NCBI GenBank assembly: GCA_902779845.1
Contig: CACZCZ010000012.1
Location: 30,003 to 94,002 of the forward strand
Length of the DNA stretch: 64,000 nucleotides
Source: an uncultured Bacteroidales bacterium
GTDB lineage: Bacteria > Bacteroidota > Bacteroidia > Bacteroidales > Bacteroidaceae
Direction of reading: 5' to 3'
Under the pieces are notes generated by a model that did not search any database, was not told the DNA's origin, and saw only the letters and a program-made list of their open reading frames with translations. This document shows, one piece after another, positions 42,632 to 50,601 of this stretch. A program made the translations under genes and the position numbers. The stretch's first letter is position 1; every line of letters starts with the position of its first letter.

Positions 42632-43630
42632 ATGAACAGCCTATCTCAACATATTGAGTATTTGTTGCTCACGCATAATTGCGTGATAGTGCCACAATTT
42701 GGTGCTTTCGTAACACATTCCAGCAACGCCCAGCGAGCAGAAAGTGAAGAACTTTTCTTCCCTCCCAGACGCGTTGTGAGATTCAATCCTGCATTGACTG
42801 AGGACGATGGCCTTTTGGTGGATGTCGTGAGAGCAGTACATCAATGTTCTATCCCCGACGCCAAGCGCTTGATTCAGGCGATGGTTTTGCAACTTCGCCA
42901 ACAATTGCTGGCAGACGGTCAGACGGACTTCGGCACCATCGGCATCTTTACTCAGGATGAAGACGGAAAAATGACCTTTTCGGCCTGTCAGGCAGGCATC
43001 ACTACACCGGATTATTACGGTCTGGATGCCTTCTCGATGTCTAAGCTTACCACTTTACAGCGCCGTGACAAACTCGCAGACAAGCACAAGACAACATCTG
43101 AAGGCTTCTCGGACAACGACAAGCATATTGTAATTCGCATCAGCCGTCGTTCTTTGCGCTATGTTTCTACTGTTGCTGCAGTTGTCCTGCTATGCGTCCT
43201 TTTTGCACCGCCCATCCGTACTCATCACAAGCGGCTTACACAGCAGGCTTCCATGCTCCCACCTGTGGAGAACGTAAAGGAAGCCCCCGCGAAGACGACT
43301 GTCATCACACCAACGGGAACCACAAAGACTGCTATACAGGCACCCATAGTGGAGCAGGCTGTGAAGGCTGAGACTGTAGCCGCCAAGCCAGCATCTGCGA
43401 AGGCTAAGTATGCCATCGTTGTTGCAAGTAATGTCAGCATCAAGAACGCCGAACGCTATGTGGCCGATCTGCAGCTCCGCGGCTATGAGAACGCAGAAAT
43501 TTTTGACAATGGAAAGATGCTGCGTGTAGTCCTTGGTGGATATGCCGACGAGACAGAGGCCTATAACCGCAACGCATTGCTGCACCACGAAGGTAAGGAG
43601 TTCGCATCCAGTTGGGTTATGAAGCTATGA
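42632..43630 (+). CDS. HU-CCDC81-type and SPOR domain membrane protein
   Basis: 332 residues. Residues 1-130 match the Bacteroidetes pair of HU/IHF-like (CCDC81-type) domains: IEYLLLTHNCVIVPQFGAFV, the FNPALTEDDGLL segment and LRQQLLADGQTDFGTIG. One membrane helix (about residues 173-192) follows, then a low-complexity linker, then a C-terminal SPOR domain (about 255-332), which binds denuded peptidoglycan at division sites. The DNA-binding-like part is cytoplasmic and SPOR periplasmic. The stop overlaps the FHA gene as ATGA, so the two are made together. A role in cell division or envelope organisation is inferred. Confidence 0.85.
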   Translation: MNSLSQHIEYLLLTHNCVIVPQFGAFVTHSSNAQRAESEELFFPPRRVVRFNPALTEDDGLLVDVVRAVHQCSIPDAKRLIQAMVLQLRQQLLADGQTDFGTIGIFTQDEDGKMTFSACQAGITTPDYYGLDAFSMSKLTTLQRRDKLADKHKTTSEGFSDNDKHIVIRISRRSLRYVSTVAAVVLLCVLFAPPIRTHHKRLTQQASMLPPVENVKEAPAKTTVITPTGTTKTAIQAPIVEQAVKAETVAAKPASAKAKYAIVVASNVSIKNAERYVADLQLRGYENAEIFDNGKMLRVVLGGYADETEAYNRNALLHHEGKEFASSWVMKL

Positions 43631-44157
43631 AGAAAGTTCGTTGCCCCAAATGTGACCAATACATCACCTTCGACGAAACCCGCTACAAGAAAGGAGAGAC
43701 CTTGGTCTTTGAATGCCCCGATTGCCGCAAACAGTTCGGCATTCGCATAGGAACCTCTCAGGAAACAGAAAAAGAGACCGTAGATTGCGGCTCGATTCTT
43801 GTTATCGAAAACGTGTTCCATTTTGAACAGACCCTCCCTCTTGGTTTTGGTGACAATGTCATTGGTCGTTATGTTAAAGGCAGCGGCATCAATCTTCCCA
43901 TCGAGACCACAGATCCCAGCGTTGACACTACACATTGCATTATCAATGTAAGTCGCAACCGAGCTGGACAATTTATTTACACGATTCGTGACGCGACACC
44001 TGATGGCACAGGTACATTTGTGAGCAATACAATTCTGCGCGACAACGAACGGCTGCGCATTGAGGATGGCACAATCATCACCATCGGTGCCACAACCATG
44101 ATTCTACGCGCTGCCGGCTGTTCGGACGAAGAAACGACAGCAGAAAGCAAACGATAG
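43627..44157 (+). CDS. zinc-ribbon FHA-domain protein
   Basis: 176 residues from the ATG at 43627 (ATGA overlap; the extra upstream residues are in the SPOR gene). N-terminal zinc ribbon: CPKC at 6-9 and CPDC near 32-35. The C-terminal forkhead-associated domain (about 75-165) has the GRY, then an H in TTHCIINV, and DGTGTFVSN typical of phosphothreonine-binding FHA folds. The canonical Arg/Ser loop is partly diverged. It probably reads a phosphothreonine signal, but no Ser/Thr kinase is in the window. Coupling to the SPOR protein suggests a shared pathway. Confidence 0.85.
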   Translation: MKKVRCPKCDQYITFDETRYKKGETLVFECPDCRKQFGIRIGTSQETEKETVDCGSILVIENVFHFEQTLPLGFGDNVIGRYVKGSGINLPIETTDPSVDTTHCIINVSRNRAGQFIYTIRDATPDGTGTFVSNTILRDNERLRIEDGTIITIGATTMILRAAGCSDEETTAESKR

Positions 44158-44184
44158 GAGGCCCGCATGAGCAGGCCTCCTATC
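44153..44184. terminator. bidirectional terminator between FHA gene and DUF3127 gene
   Basis: Perfect 11-bp stem (gataggaggcc with ggcctcctatc) with a 10-nt loop, between convergent genes. It can serve both strands. Confidence 0.8.
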
Positions 44185-44206
44185 AATATTATAAAGGTAT
44201 GGGGTG

Positions 44207-44647
44207 TTAGAACGGCAGATCATCGGTGCTATCACCGGTGAATGCGGGTGCGGGAGCCTCGGGGGCAGTGCTGGCAACAGGAACTGTCTGCTCACCTGTT
44301 GGTGCGGCAGGCGGGAAGGGGGGCTGACCGGCGAAGGCGGCACTGGCATCAGCGGGAGCTGCTACGGCATTGGGATCGTATGGCGCTACCTTCCATGCGC
44401 GGATTGTGTTGTACCAACGACCGTTGAACTCATGAGCATCGATATCGAGACTGACGGTGAGCATCTGACCGACTTGAATGTTAAAGTTGACTATGCGGTC
44501 AGTGCCGAAGACTTCGAAGCAACACTTTTTGGGGTATTGCTCCATTGTTTCCAAGATGTAGGAAGCTACCTTCCATTCACTGCCGGAGCGCTGCGAAACA
44601 CCTCCGCGCTCAGGGAGGACCATGATAATTTTACCAGATAATTCCAT
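44207..44647 (-). CDS. DUF3127 OB-fold protein with SSB-like tail
   Basis: 146 residues from the ATG at 44647; the longer frame runs through the divergent promoter region. The N-terminal about 100 residues match the Bacteroidetes DUF3127 family (ELSGKIIMVLPERGGVSQRS, then TMEQYPKKCCFEVFG and EFNGRWYNTIRAWKV), an OB-like fold. A Pro/Ala-rich linker leads to the end STDDLPF, closely resembling the acidic tip of single-strand DNA binding protein. It may be a diverged SSB-like protein; DNA binding is inferred from fold and tail, not proven. Next to dnaN and a DnaQ-like exonuclease, so replication context fits. Confidence 0.8.
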   Translation of the reverse strand: MELSGKIIMVLPERGGVSQRSGSEWKVASYILETMEQYPKKCCFEVFGTDRIVNFNIQVGQMLTVSLDIDAHEFNGRWYNTIRAWKVAPYDPNAVAAPADASAAFAGQPPFPPAAPTGEQTVPVASTAPEAPAPAFTGDSTDDLPF

Positions 44648-44724
44648 GCGAAAAAATGGGTTTATGAAGATGATTAATTGATGAAATTCTACGTCAAAAA
44701 TGATACTTTCGCTGAAAAGCGTTG

Positions 44725-44732
44725 CAAATATA
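44725..44732 (-). promoter_or_regulatory. -7 box TATATTTG (minus) for the DUF3127 gene
   Basis: Perfect minus-strand consensus, 78 bp before the ATG at 44647. Confidence 0.65.
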
Positions 44733-44796
44733 GCCATTTCTCCGCGAGTTTTGCTAATTTTTGGCTGATTTTTTTGCCTATTCGAACAAAAGTTTC

Positions 44797-44804
44797 TAAT
44801 TTTG
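44797..44804 (+). promoter_or_regulatory. -7 box TAATTTTG for dnaN
   Basis: Perfect plus-strand consensus, 64 bp before the dnaN start, back-to-back with the DUF3127 promoter. Confidence 0.65.
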
Positions 44805-44867
44805 CTCGGTTTTATAATGCAAGACGCTCTGATTCGACTCATATAATAACAATCATATCATCATCAC

Positions 44868-45992
44868 ATGAAGATCAAAGTTTCCAGTGCGGCTCTGTTC
44901 AGCCGCCTCACCTCTATCAACCGAGTGCTCAACAGCAAGAACTCTCTCTCCATTCTGGACTGCTATCTGTTCGATGTCGATGGACAGAAGATGTCTATCA
45001 CAGCCTCTGACAGCGAAACAACGCTGATCACCAGCGTGGAGCTGATTGAGAGTGACACCAACGCCCGCTTCTGTATCAAGGCCAAGACCATCCAGGACTC
45101 CCTGAAGGAAATCTCTGATCAGCCCATCACACTGGACGTCAATCTTGACAGTATGGAAGTCGTTGGCACCTATCAGAATGGTACTTTTAAGATTATCGGC
45201 GAGCGTGCCGACGAGTATCCCTCGCCCCACAGCGTTGACACCGATGTTCAACACTTTGAGCTGCGCCAGAATGTGCTCCTTAACGGCATCAACCAGAGCA
45301 TCTTCGCTACAGCCGATGATGAGATTCGTCCTGTAATGACTGGTATCTACTTTGATTTCACGCCTGAGTGTTTGGTCTTCGTGGGCACTGATGGCCGTAA
45401 ACTTGTTCGAAAGAAGGAATTCTCCATTACGAGCGAGCAGCAGATGGGATTCATACTGCCCAAGAAGCCGGCGAACATCCTTAAGAGTCTCTTGCAGAAA
45501 AGCGATGCCATTGCGACTTTGGCCTTTAATGACAAATTAGCACGCGTGGAGACTCCTGACTTCACCCTCACCTGCCGTCTCATCGATGGCCGCTACCCCA
45601 ATTACAACAGTGTGATTCCGCAGAACAATCCCTATAAGGCCACCATTGACCGTGCCGCACTCATCTCTACACTCAAGCGCGTATTGGTGTTCAGCAGCCA
45701 AAGCAGTGCTCAGGTTAAGTTGGCGTTCAAGAAGGATATGCTCACGGTTAGCGGTAAAGATATCGATTTCTCCACATCGGCTGAGGAACGCCTGATTTGC
45801 GAGTATGACGCACCTGCCATGAACATCGGTTTCAAAGGCACATTGCTGTTAGATATCTTGGGCAATCTCGAAGGCAACGAGATTTGCTTCGAGTTGGCTG
45901 ATCCTGGACGTGCCGGCATCATCACGCCCTCCGAGCAAAAGGAAGGCGAAGAAATCCTGATGTTACTGATGCCTATGATGCTTAATGACTAA
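44868..45992 (+). CDS. dnaN: DNA polymerase III beta sliding clamp
   Basis: 374 residues, standard clamp length with three repeated domains of about 120 residues. It begins MKIKVSSAALFSRLTSINRV, has the CRLIDGRYPNYNSVIP motif in domain 2-3 and ends in LMPMMLND, a usual clamp C-terminus. The ring encircles DNA and tethers polymerase III and repair partners. It starts a likely operon with the DnaQ-like exonuclease (3 bp gap), coaBC, DUF4835 and recN, an arrangement familiar from Bacteroidales. Confidence 0.97.
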   Translation: MKIKVSSAALFSRLTSINRVLNSKNSLSILDCYLFDVDGQKMSITASDSETTLITSVELIESDTNARFCIKAKTIQDSLKEISDQPITLDVNLDSMEVVGTYQNGTFKIIGERADEYPSPHSVDTDVQHFELRQNVLLNGINQSIFATADDEIRPVMTGIYFDFTPECLVFVGTDGRKLVRKKEFSITSEQQMGFILPKKPANILKSLLQKSDAIATLAFNDKLARVETPDFTLTCRLIDGRYPNYNSVIPQNNPYKATIDRAALISTLKRVLVFSSQSSAQVKLAFKKDMLTVSGKDIDFSTSAEERLICEYDAPAMNIGFKGTLLLDILGNLEGNEICFELADPGRAGIITPSEQKEGEEILMLLMPMMLND

Positions 45993-45995
45993 AGT

Positions 45996-46769
45996 ATGAA
46001 GCTGAAATTAGATAACCCCATCGTCTTCTTCGATTTGGAGACAACAGGCACCGACACTGTTAACGACCGCATTGTGGAGATTTGCTTGTTGAAGGTGTTT
46101 CCCAATGGTAATGAGGAGTCCAAGGTGATGAGAATTAACCCTGGCATACATATCCCCGAAGAAGCATCAAAAGTGCATGGCATCTATGACAGCGACGTGG
46201 CCGACTGTCCCAAGTTTGCAGATGTTGCAGCAGACGTTTGGGCATTCATGCAAGGATGTGATTTAGGCGGTTTCAATTCCAACCACTTCGACATCCCGAT
46301 GTTGGCAGAAGAATTTCTGCGCGCAGGGATGAATCAGGCGGACCTTAGCAAATGCCGTCGCGTAGATGTCCAGAATATCTACCACAAGTTGGAGCGTCGC
46401 ACGCTTGTGGCTGCCTATCAGTTCTACTGCCACAAGAACTTGGAAGACGCCCATTCTGCATTGGCCGATACTAAAGCCACCTATGAGGTGCTTTGTGCAC
46501 AGCTCGATCACTATCCCGAGATATTGCAGAACGATATGGATTTTCTGGCAGAATACTCACGTCGCGACCGCAACGTGGATTTCGCAGGACGTATTGTATA
46601 TGACGACCAACAGGTGCCAGTCTTCAACTTCGGCAAGTACAAAGGGATGGCCGTGCAGGATGTATTGCGTCGCGACCCTGGCTACTTCAGCTGGATTATG
46701 CAAGGTGATTTCTCCCGAAACACCAAGCAGGTTCTCACGGAGATAGCCCTCAGCAGCAAGTCCAAGTAA
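45996..46769 (+). CDS. DnaQ-like 3'-5' exonuclease
   Basis: 257 residues. DEDD exonuclease motifs: FFDLETTGTD (Exo I), NSNHFDIPML (Exo II) and the HSALADTKAT region (Exo III, His-x4-Asp form), as in the epsilon subunit of DNA polymerase III. The C-terminal FNFGKYKGMAVQDVL segment with a DPGYFSWI motif is the ExoX-like extension. It begins 3 bp after dnaN, so it is translated with the clamp and may proofread with the polymerase. It is not named dnaQ because ExoX-type nucleases are alternatives. Confidence 0.9.
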   Translation: MKLKLDNPIVFFDLETTGTDTVNDRIVEICLLKVFPNGNEESKVMRINPGIHIPEEASKVHGIYDSDVADCPKFADVAADVWAFMQGCDLGGFNSNHFDIPMLAEEFLRAGMNQADLSKCRRVDVQNIYHKLERRTLVAAYQFYCHKNLEDAHSALADTKATYEVLCAQLDHYPEILQNDMDFLAEYSRRDRNVDFAGRIVYDDQQVPVFNFGKYKGMAVQDVLRRDPGYFSWIMQGDFSRNTKQVLTEIALSSKSK

Positions 46770-46831
46770 CGGATAAATAAATTACGTATTAGCAGATTTG
46801 CCATTTAATACATTAGGTTAACCATTAAGGG

Positions 46832-48022
46832 ATGAACATCGTCTTAGGTATCACAGGAAGCATCGCTGCCTACAAGGCGTGCACACTCATTCGCCAGTTC
46901 GTGAAACAAGGCCATGAAGTGCAAGTGGTGATTACCCCCGCAGGCAAGGAGTTTATCACCCCGATAACCCTGTCAGCGCTCACATCAAAACCTGTCATCA
47001 GTGACTTCTTCTCACAGCGCGACGGTACATGGCATAGTCATGTAGATTTGGGACTGTGGGCCGATGCAATGGTTATTGCTCCTGCTACGGCATCCACCAT
47101 CGGCAAGATGGCTCATGGCATTGCTGACAATATGCTCATCACAACCTATCTCTCGATGAAGGCACCAGTGTTCATTGCTCCTGCCATGGATCTTGATATG
47201 TGGGCACACCCTGCCACCCAGGAAAATCTGCAGCTGCTACGCCAACGCGGCGTCACCGTCATAGAACCAGCAAGCGGTGAACTGGCCAGTCACCTTGTTG
47301 GCAAAGGTCGCATGGAAGAACCTGAGAAGATTTCAGAATTTGTCTTAGGACATCTTACATCTCATGAAACCAGCAAGGCACTTTCCGGCCGTCGCATCCT
47401 GATAACCGCAGGACCCACCTACGAGCGCATAGACCCCGTCCGCTTCATCGGCAACTATTCCAGTGGGAAGATGGGTTACGCGCTGGCTGAGGAATGTGCA
47501 CGTCGTGGTGCTGATGTACAGCTCGTCAGCGGTCCCGTACAATGTACGACCTCATTGCCGGGCATTACCGTAACCCATGTTGAAAGTGCTCAGGAGATGT
47601 GGGAGGCAGCCAGCCATTTGTTCCCGACAACCGATGCCGGCATCCTCTGTGCTGCCGTCGCCGACTTTACACCAGACCAGGTCAACGACACGAAGATTAA
47701 GCGGGAAGGTGACGGTCTTGTGCTGAGGCTGAAACCCACACAGGACATCGCTCGAGGATTAGGCGAGATGAAACGCGAAGACCAACGTCTTGTGGGCTTT
47801 GCCCTTGAGACTCACGATGAACTTCCACATGCGCAGGAGAAACTTCGCCGCAAGAATCTGGACTTTATCGTACTCAACTCCTTGCAGGACAAAGGTGCCG
47901 GTTTCCAGCACGACACGAATAAGGTGACTATCGTTACGCCGACAACGCAGATCCCCTACCCTCTGAAATCCAAGAAAGAGGTAGCCTGCGACATCATTAA
48001 CCATCTCGTCAGTATCTTATGA
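46832..48022 (+). CDS. coaBC: bifunctional phosphopantothenoylcysteine decarboxylase/synthetase
   Basis: 396 residues. The N-terminal flavoprotein half (CoaC, 1-180) has GITGSIAAYKACTL, catalytic His in TWHSHVDLG near residue 71, APATASTIGKMAHG and PAMDLDMW. The C-terminal half (CoaB) starts at RRILITAGPTYERIDPVRFIGN and has AAVADFTPDQV and KREG. It makes 4'-phosphopantetheine for coenzyme A in two steps. Its stop overlaps the DUF4835 start as ATGA. Confidence 0.96.
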   Translation: MNIVLGITGSIAAYKACTLIRQFVKQGHEVQVVITPAGKEFITPITLSALTSKPVISDFFSQRDGTWHSHVDLGLWADAMVIAPATASTIGKMAHGIADNMLITTYLSMKAPVFIAPAMDLDMWAHPATQENLQLLRQRGVTVIEPASGELASHLVGKGRMEEPEKISEFVLGHLTSHETSKALSGRRILITAGPTYERIDPVRFIGNYSSGKMGYALAEECARRGADVQLVSGPVQCTTSLPGITVTHVESAQEMWEAASHLFPTTDAGILCAAVADFTPDQVNDTKIKREGDGLVLRLKPTQDIARGLGEMKREDQRLVGFALETHDELPHAQEKLRRKNLDFIVLNSLQDKGAGFQHDTNKVTIVTPTTQIPYPLKSKKEVACDIINHLVSIL

Positions 48023-48918
48023 GAAAGGTCCTAATCTTCATAGCGTTGTGGCTCATCAGCTGGGGTGTTGATGCACAGGAACTGAACGCTAAGGTGAGCA
48101 TCAACCGTACGCAGGTGTCTAACACCAAGTCGGGTGTCTTCGATGCTTTGGAGACCAAGGTCACACGTCTGCTGAACGAACATGCCTGGACCAATCAGAA
48201 GTACCGCGATTTCGAACGCATACAATGTACTTTCAACATCACCATAGATACATACAGCGAGACAGACAACTCCTTTAAGGGTAGCCTGATTGTGGCTGGA
48301 ATACGTCCGGTCTTTAACTCATCCTACACGACAACAGTGTTCAGTATGACGGACAAGGACTTTAACTTTTCATTCCAAGAGTTCGACCAGCTGGAATGGA
48401 GGCCGGAACAAGTGGACAACAACCTGACGGCAATGATTGCTTACTGGGCCTACCTGCTTATAGGGATGGATATGGACGCGATGTCTCCCATGGGTGGAAC
48501 TCAGGTGTTGCAGATGGCACAGGACGTGTGCAACAACGCGGAGATGCTGGGCTTCGCCGGCTGGAAAGCTTTCGACGATACCAAGAACCGCTATGCCATC
48601 GTCAATGATTACCTCGACGGTGCGCTGGAACCGTTCCGTCAACTGCAATATACCTATTACCGCACCGGTCTTGACCAAATGGCGGAAAACGCTGAGGCTG
48701 CGCGTGCTACGATTACCGAGGCCTTGAATCTGCTGAAGACGGCTCATGAGAACAAATCGTTAAGTATGCTACCCCAGATCTTCACCGACTACAAACGCGA
48801 TGAGTTGGTAAGCATCTTCAGCGGGCAGGGAAGTTCCAAGGATCGCGAAGCCGTCTATGACATTCTCTTCCGTATCAATCCCTCACAGAACACTTATTGG
48901 GAGAAAATCAAGAATTGA
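48019..48918 (+). CDS. DUF4835 family exported protein
   Basis: 299 residues with a signal peptide (cleavage probably after VDAQ near 20). It opens ELNAKVSINRTQVSN and has VFNSSYTTTVFSMTDKDF and LTAMIAYWAYLLIGMDMD, which I recognise as the Bacteroidetes DUF4835 family. It ends near the recN start without a gap, in the conserved coaBC-DUF4835-recN order. Function unknown; an envelope or type IX secretion-related role has been discussed for neighbours but cannot be shown here. Confidence 0.85.
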   Translation: MRKVLIFIALWLISWGVDAQELNAKVSINRTQVSNTKSGVFDALETKVTRLLNEHAWTNQKYRDFERIQCTFNITIDTYSETDNSFKGSLIVAGIRPVFNSSYTTTVFSMTDKDFNFSFQEFDQLEWRPEQVDNNLTAMIAYWAYLLIGMDMDAMSPMGGTQVLQMAQDVCNNAEMLGFAGWKAFDDTKNRYAIVNDYLDGALEPFRQLQYTYYRTGLDQMAENAEAARATITEALNLLKTAHENKSLSMLPQIFTDYKRDELVSIFSGQGSSKDREAVYDILFRINPSQNTYWEKIKN

Positions 48919-50601
48919 ATGCTGCAATCCCTCATCATACAAAATTACGCCCTCATCAGTGAACTCCGCATGGAGTTCGAACGTGGATTCTCTGTAATCA
49001 CTGGTGAGACGGGAGCTGGCAAGAGCATCCTGCTGGGAGCTATCGGTCTGCTCCTTGGCGGACGTGCTGAAGCCAGAATGATTAAGTCTGGCGCAAAACG
49101 CTGCATCATCGAAGCCGAATTCGATCTCACAGGTTATCAAATGGAGTCTTTCTTTGAGGATAATGACATAGACTTTGATGGCCATAGTTGTATTATACGC
49201 AGAGAATTAAGCGACAACGGTAAAAGTCGTGCTTTCATCAATGATACTCCTGTGCAGGTTGTACAACTCCGCACGCTGGGCAGCCAACTACTTGACATCC
49301 ATTCTCAACACCAGAACCTGTTGTTGAGTCAGGAGAACTTCCAGCTCAACGTGGTGGACATCATTGCCCACGACCAGCAGGAATTGCAAAGCTATCGTTC
49401 CCTCTTTGATGCCTATCATCAAGCACAGCGCGCTTTGCTGGATGCCGAGTCATCCCTTGCTCGTGGCCGTGAGGATGAAGACTACCTGCGCTTTCAGCTA
49501 CAACAGTTGGATGACCTTCAGCTGGAGATTGGCAAACAGGAAGAAATGGAACAGGAACAGCAGATGCTTGAGCACGCTGAGGAAATACGCGAGGCGCTGT
49601 GGACTGCCGAACAGTTTATGCAAGGTGATGAGCGCACTACGAGCGGTGTACTGCAGACACTTCACGATGTAGAACGTCAGCTTAGCAGCATTGCTTCCCT
49701 CTTGCCCGCTGCCGATGAACTGACAGAACGGATTAACAACTGTCACATTGAACTCAAGGATATCGCATCGGAACTCAACACACAGGCCACTCAGGTTGAC
49801 GTAGATCCAGCTCGACTGGAGGTTGTCAACGAATGGCTCAGCAACTTCTATAGCGCCCAACAGAAACATCATGTCCAGAGCGAGCAGCAACTTTTAGACC
49901 TCGCCGAAGACTTCCGACGAAGGCTGGCTCTCATCGACAATAGCGACGAGCAGTTAGAAGCGTTACGTAATGCTAGCGCGCAGGCTAAGCAGGCCCTCAT
50001 GAAGCAAGGCACTCGCTTGACAGGACTCCGCAAGAAAGCGGCTCAAGAAGTGGAAAAGAAGATGAAGGAATTACTTGTGCCACTGGGAATTCCCAACGTG
50101 CAGTTCCACATCACCATCAACGAGCGTCCTGAGCCATCAACCACCGGTTTGGATAGTGTCAATTTCCTTTTCTGCGCCAACAAGAATGGTCAGCTACAGG
50201 ACATCGCTGATATTGCCTCCGGCGGTGAGATTGCCCGTGTCATGCTGTCCCTCAAAGCACTTATCAGTACAGCCGTACATCAGCCTACCATCATCTTTGA
50301 TGAAATAGATACCGGCGTTAGCGGACATATTGCAGAACGGATGGCCACTATGATGAAAACCATGGGCGACGAGGGTCGCCAGGTCATCTCCATTACACAT
50401 CTCCCGCAGATTGCTGCGATGGGAAACCATCACTATCGTGTCTTTAAAGTTGATGATGACGAAGGCACTACCAGTCATATCGAGCACCTTGATGCCGAGA
50501 AACGTATCATCGAAATCGCCCATATGCTTAGCGGTGCTGAACTGACAGATGCCGCCATTGAGAACGCAAAATCACTTCTCTCTCATGCCCAAACACTTTG
50601 A
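48919..50601 (+). CDS. recN: DNA repair protein RecN
   Basis: 560 residues, the family length. SMC-like layout: N-terminal Walker A GETGAGKSILLG near residue 30 with IQNYALI in front, a long coiled coil in the middle (about 150-370), and C-terminal ABC signature IASGGEIARVML, Walker B IIFDEIDTGVSG and the H-loop ITHLPQIAAMG. It holds broken DNA ends together during recombinational repair. It starts right after the DUF4835 stop and its last codons overlap the next gene by 17 bp. Confidence 0.96.
   Translation: MLQSLIIQNYALISELRMEFERGFSVITGETGAGKSILLGAIGLLLGGRAEARMIKSGAKRCIIEAEFDLTGYQMESFFEDNDIDFDGHSCIIRRELSDNGKSRAFINDTPVQVVQLRTLGSQLLDIHSQHQNLLLSQENFQLNVVDIIAHDQQELQSYRSLFDAYHQAQRALLDAESSLARGREDEDYLRFQLQQLDDLQLEIGKQEEMEQEQQMLEHAEEIREALWTAEQFMQGDERTTSGVLQTLHDVERQLSSIASLLPAADELTERINNCHIELKDIASELNTQATQVDVDPARLEVVNEWLSNFYSAQQKHHVQSEQQLLDLAEDFRRRLALIDNSDEQLEALRNASAQAKQALMKQGTRLTGLRKKAAQEVEKKMKELLVPLGIPNVQFHITINERPEPSTTGLDSVNFLFCANKNGQLQDIADIASGGEIARVMLSLKALISTAVHQPTIIFDEIDTGVSGHIAERMATMMKTMGDEGRQVISITHLPQIAAMGNHHYRVFKVDDDEGTTSHIEHLDAEKRIIEIAHMLSGAELTDAAIENAKSLLSHAQTL

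Noticed and set aside
44648-44842. N-terminal extension of the DUF3127 protein
   Set aside because: It runs through the divergent promoters and has no homology pattern; the family starts at MELSGK.
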